This document shows positions 61,444 through 64,000 of a stretch of DNA of 64,000 nucleotides, one piece after another. Origin of the DNA: an uncultured Eubacteriales bacterium (GTDB lineage Bacteria; Bacillota; Clostridia; Christensenellales; CAG-314); NCBI GenBank assembly GCA_900544545.1, contig UQVY01000002.1, forward strand, positions 124,001 through 188,000, in the 5' to 3' direction. Made by a program: the position numbers and the translations under genes. Numbering within the stretch: position 1 is the stretch's first letter; each line of letters begins with the position of its first letter. The notes under the pieces were generated by a model. The model was not told where the DNA came from. It did no database searches and worked only from the letters and a program-made list of their open reading frames with translations.

Positions 61444-62088
61444 ATGATAAAACTCACCGAAAGAATGGAGCGGATAGTCGGGCTCGTTCCGAAGGCCGAA
61501 GTCGTAGCCGACGTGGGCTGCGATCACGGAAAGGTCGGAGCGGCCTTGCTTCTGCGCGGGAGGGCGGAAAAGGTTCTTTTCTGCGACGTATCCGCGCCGT
61601 CCTTGAGGAAGGCGAGGAATCTTGCCGAAGAATACGGACTCACGGACAGAGCGGAGTTTTTCGTTCGGGACGGCTTGGGTGATCTGCGCTGCGACGCCGC
61701 GGTAATAGCGGGAATGGGCGGAGGCGAGATTCTGAGCATAATCGGGAACGCAAAGGCTCTGCCGGAGTTTCTCGTGCTTCAGCCTATGCACGACGCGACG
61801 CTTCTTCGGGAAAAGCTGAAGGAGCGGTACAGATTCACGGCGGATTTCACGTTTTACGGAGGAGATAAATATTACGAAATAATGCGGCTCGAAAGAGGGT
61901 TTGACGAATTTACCGTAATCGAGGCGGAATTCGGGCGGGACAACGTCCGTAATCCGTCGGAGGATTTTATGAGGTATCTTCGTTTTCGGCTCGGGAAGGC
62001 GGACGAAGTACTTTCCGTGAAGGAAGTGGAGTCCGTCCGCGGGCTGAAGGAAAGGATAGAAGCCCTGCTTTCGGGACAGTTCAGATAA
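61444..62088 (+). CDS. trmK: tRNA (adenine(22)-N1)-methyltransferase TrmK
   Basis: A 214-residue class I SAM methyltransferase that makes m1A22 in tRNA. The SAM motif VVADVGCDHGKVGAALL is at about residues 20-36, and the TrmK-specific VIAGMGGGEILSII near 86-99. ILQPM-like LVLQPMHDATLL follows. In Firmicutes trmK usually follows sigA; here it is about 23 kb further on, next to a zinc-ribbon gene with which it is closely spaced (13 bp). The start at 61444 has a GGAGGATTT ribosome site. Confidence 0.93.
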   Translation: MIKLTERMERIVGLVPKAEVVADVGCDHGKVGAALLLRGRAEKVLFCDVSAPSLRKARNLAEEYGLTDRAEFFVRDGLGDLRCDAAVIAGMGGGEILSIIGNAKALPEFLVLQPMHDATLLREKLKERYRFTADFTFYGGDKYYEIMRLERGFDEFTVIEAEFGRDNVRNPSEDFMRYLRFRLGKADEVLSVKEVESVRGLKERIEALLSGQFR

Positions 62089-62101
62089 AGGAGTCAGAAC
62101 T

Positions 62102-62833
62102 ATGACATATCAGGGTAAAAACGACGTTATCAGGCAGCTTTTCGATTATCAGAAAGTGGATAACGAATTAAAGGCAATAAAAAACAAGATAAATTCCACC
62201 GAGGAATTCAGGAAGCTCTATCACGCGAAGAGGTTTCTGAAGAACGCGGAGGAATCGCTTGCCGCAATGAGCGCGAGAGTAGCCGAGCTTAACGCAAAGC
62301 TCGAAAAACTCGGTGCGGACGTGGACGAAAACGTAAATCTTATAAGCGAGTACGAGAACAGTATAGACAAATCCGAAGACGAAGAAGAGCTTAACTATCT
62401 TACGAAAAAGACCGACCAGCTCTCGAGAACGCTCGACGCTCAGGAGAAGGAGATAGCTTCGATTATATCCGAAATCGAAACGCATATAGCCTCCTTCAAC
62501 GACCTCGGAGAAAAGGTTCCGCAGTATAAGGAGCAGTTCAGGGAGAACAAAGAGAAGTACGACGATATCAAGGAGAAATATTCCGCGCAAATCGAAAGCC
62601 GAACGAAGCTTATGGAAGTGATTGCGGGGAAGATAGAATCCTCGGGCGGCGGACAGATTCTCGAGCATTACAGGAAGTTGTCGGCGGACGGGGTATCTCA
62701 TCCCATCGTTCAGCTCCGACAGGACGGACGATGCGGAGGCTGCAACGTAGAGCTTGCGACGTTGACTCTGGACAGGATAAAGGACCATTCGTTCACGATA
62801 TGCGAGCATTGCAGGCGTATAATTTACAGATAA
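62102..62833 (+). CDS. Coiled-coil C4 zinc-ribbon protein
   Basis: A 243-residue protein of the C4-type zinc ribbon (DUF164) family. Residues about 20-180 are heptad-rich coiled coil (KAIKNKINSTEEFRKLYHA...). The C-terminal zinc ribbon is CGGC...CEHC in GRCGGCNVELAT...FTICEHCRRII. Length and layout are family-typical; function is not established, and nucleic-acid binding is inferred from the ribbon. It is translationally close to trmK and probably shares its transcript. Confidence 0.88.
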   Translation: MTYQGKNDVIRQLFDYQKVDNELKAIKNKINSTEEFRKLYHAKRFLKNAEESLAAMSARVAELNAKLEKLGADVDENVNLISEYENSIDKSEDEEELNYLTKKTDQLSRTLDAQEKEIASIISEIETHIASFNDLGEKVPQYKEQFRENKEKYDDIKEKYSAQIESRTKLMEVIAGKIESSGGGQILEHYRKLSADGVSHPIVQLRQDGRCGGCNVELATLTLDRIKDHSFTICEHCRRIIYR

Positions 62834-62960
62834 CGAAAAATAAACGGGGGCGTGCGTAATCCGCGGCGCTCCCGCCCCTTCCCGTCCCGAAATCCACTGC
62901 TTTGCGCGTCTTTCGGGAACGACACCCGGCGGTATGCGCCTTGATAGGAGGTAGAGAGGA

Positions 62961-64000
62961 ATGAAGACGGTAAAAGCGATGCTTGCGGTATTGGCGATGG
63001 TTCTGCTTGCGGGCGCGGTATGCGGGACGGTAAAGGCGGAAGGGATTGAAGAGCGGAGGTTAATGCCGTTTGACGGAGTTTCGGTGAGGATAGATTCTGC
63101 CGAGGCTCTTTTTTTATTTGCGGAGGCGTATAACCGCGGCGAAGATTTGCGGGTAATAACCGCGGACGGCAACGAGAGTCGGATTCCGGCGGACGGAGTG
63201 AATCTGCGGTTCGAGACGGATATAACGGTCGGGGAAGGTTTCACTCCGATAGGGACGAAGGAACGGCCTTTTTCGGGAGAAATCGACGGACGGGGAAACG
63301 TTCTTTCGGTGAGGTTTTCGGACGAAGATTCGGGAGTATTCATAGCCTCGGCGAAGAACGCGGCAATAAGGAATCTGACCGTAAGAGGAGAGTTTTACGG
63401 GAATAAGGCTGCGTTTATCGGGGAGGCGGAAAATCTTACGGTCTGCGGCTCGGATTTTGAGATTACGGCTTGCGGAAAGGAAAAATCCGCGGGTGTTTTT
63501 ATAAGTTGCAAAGGGGACGCGAGGTTTTACAACACCAAAATAAAGGTCGGTTTCGTCGGAGAGATTCGGGAATCCGCGGGTTTGGGAGCGGAAGCGGAGA
63601 ATATATACGCGGAGGATTGCGGGATTTTGATTTCGGCGTCGGATTCGGACGGAGAAAAGGAAAAATCCGCGGCGGTTGCGGTAACCTGCGGAAAACTCGG
63701 TCTTACGGACTGCGAAATTTCGGGGATTCTGCCGCAGAAAGGCGTCGCGGTCGTGTTTTCGGGCGGAGAAATCAATCTGAAAAGCGTGAAATCCGAGGTC
63801 GTTTCGGGTGAAAACGGGAAGGAAAATTTCTCGGCGGATACGGAGAGCGACGAAGATTTCGGGGGAGCCTTTATCGGGCGCGCGGAAAGAATCGAAGCGG
63901 AAAAGGTCGATGTTTACGGGGCGAAAACGCTCGTCGGCGAGGCTGAAAGCGTGTCCGTCGAGGCTTCGCGGCTGGTGATTTTCGGGAATCGCGCGGTCGG
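62961..64000 (+). CDS. Secreted repetitive protein, 3-prime truncated by window edge
   Basis: At least 346 codons are open to the window end. An N-terminal signal peptide, MKTVKAMLAVLAMVLLAGAV with a probable cleavage after VKA near residue 26, is followed by repetitive short beta-strand motifs (NAAIRNLTVRGEFYGNKAAF, AENLTVCGSDFEITACG). These resemble right-handed beta-helix or GLUG-type surface proteins. Early residues contain an INLRFETDITVGEGFTPIGT-like entry segment, often seen before such helices. It has an AGGAGG ribosome site and is separated from the zinc-ribbon gene by 127 bp. Confidence 0.75.
   Translation, partial: MKTVKAMLAVLAMVLLAGAVCGTVKAEGIEERRLMPFDGVSVRIDSAEALFLFAEAYNRGEDLRVITADGNESRIPADGVNLRFETDITVGEGFTPIGTKERPFSGEIDGRGNVLSVRFSDEDSGVFIASAKNAAIRNLTVRGEFYGNKAAFIGEAENLTVCGSDFEITACGKEKSAGVFISCKGDARFYNTKIKVGFVGEIRESAGLGAEAENIYAEDCGILISASDSDGEKEKSAAVAVTCGKLGLTDCEISGILPQKGVAVVFSGGEINLKSVKSEVVSGENGKENFSADTESDEDFGGAFIGRAERIEAEKVDVYGAKTLVGEAESVSVEASRLVIFGNRAV

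Overview
The window looks like chromosomal DNA from an uncultured low-to-mid GC Firmicute of the class Clostridia. The evidence is the gene order (ylxM-ffh-rpsP-khpA-rimM-trmD; rnhB-rbgA; dnaG-rpoD; murB-PHP), Soj/Spo0J-type ParAB with canonical parS sites, a CwlD-type amidase, ECF transport, BspA-like leucine-rich proteins and Bacillota-type promoters with 17-bp spacers. I cannot place it below class with confidence. A Christensenellales-like lineage is a guess only.

The dominant architecture is a strand switch. From 1 to about 29.6 kb almost every gene is on the minus strand: ABC ATPase, rarA, ftsH, yraN, rnhB, rbgA, yhbY, obg, tkt, hemW, ECF S component, lepA, GDPD, hydrolase, tsaB-rimI, trmD, rimM, khpA, rpsP, ffh, ylxM, tRNA-Arg, dnaN and an LRR protein. 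From 30.3 kb almost every gene is on the plus strand: cwlD, parA, parB, cvpA-like, dnaG, sigA, LRR protein, tcdA, ychF, marR plus an ABC exporter pair, murF, ddl, murB, PHP, an Mrr-like nuclease, trmK, a zinc-ribbon protein and a secreted beta-helix-like protein. A cluster of DnaA boxes (29985-30069) lies in the switch, three parS sites lie 3-4 kb to its right and dnaN lies 2 kb to its left. I read this as the chromosomal replication origin. dnaA is not in the window.

The exceptions to the strand rule are informative. tldD-tldE (22.9-25.5 kb) run head-on against the left arm, have visibly different codon choice, and sit between a tRNA-like 3-prime fragment and tRNA-Arg(CCG), so they look imported. 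On the right arm a two-gene chromate transporter and a membrane protein of unknown function (42674-43465) are reversed.

The most unusual content is a set of at least four families of short dispersed repeats. (1) A 21-bp unit built on the palindrome TTCGTT-N-AACGAA forms phased arrays at gene ends and has entered coding sequence, where it encodes heptads; TrmD is extended at both ends by it. (2) A 29-bp inverted-repeat element occurs twice upstream of parA and twice in frame inside dnaG and tcdA. (3) A mosaic intergenic family of roughly 130-320 bp occurs ten times. (4) A 66-bp element with 8-bp terminal inverted repeats occurs four times. In addition, three successive cell-wall genes (murF, ddl, murB) carry low-complexity insertions, Cys-rich in the first two.

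Functionally the window is mostly housekeeping: translation and RNA maturation (rimM, trmD, tsaB-rimI, obg, rbgA, yhbY, lepA, tcdA, trmK, ychF), protein targeting and quality control (ffh, ftsH, tldDE), replication and segregation (dnaN, dnaG, parAB, rarA), primary sigma factor, cell wall (murF, ddl, murB, cwlD), and a MarR-controlled exporter.
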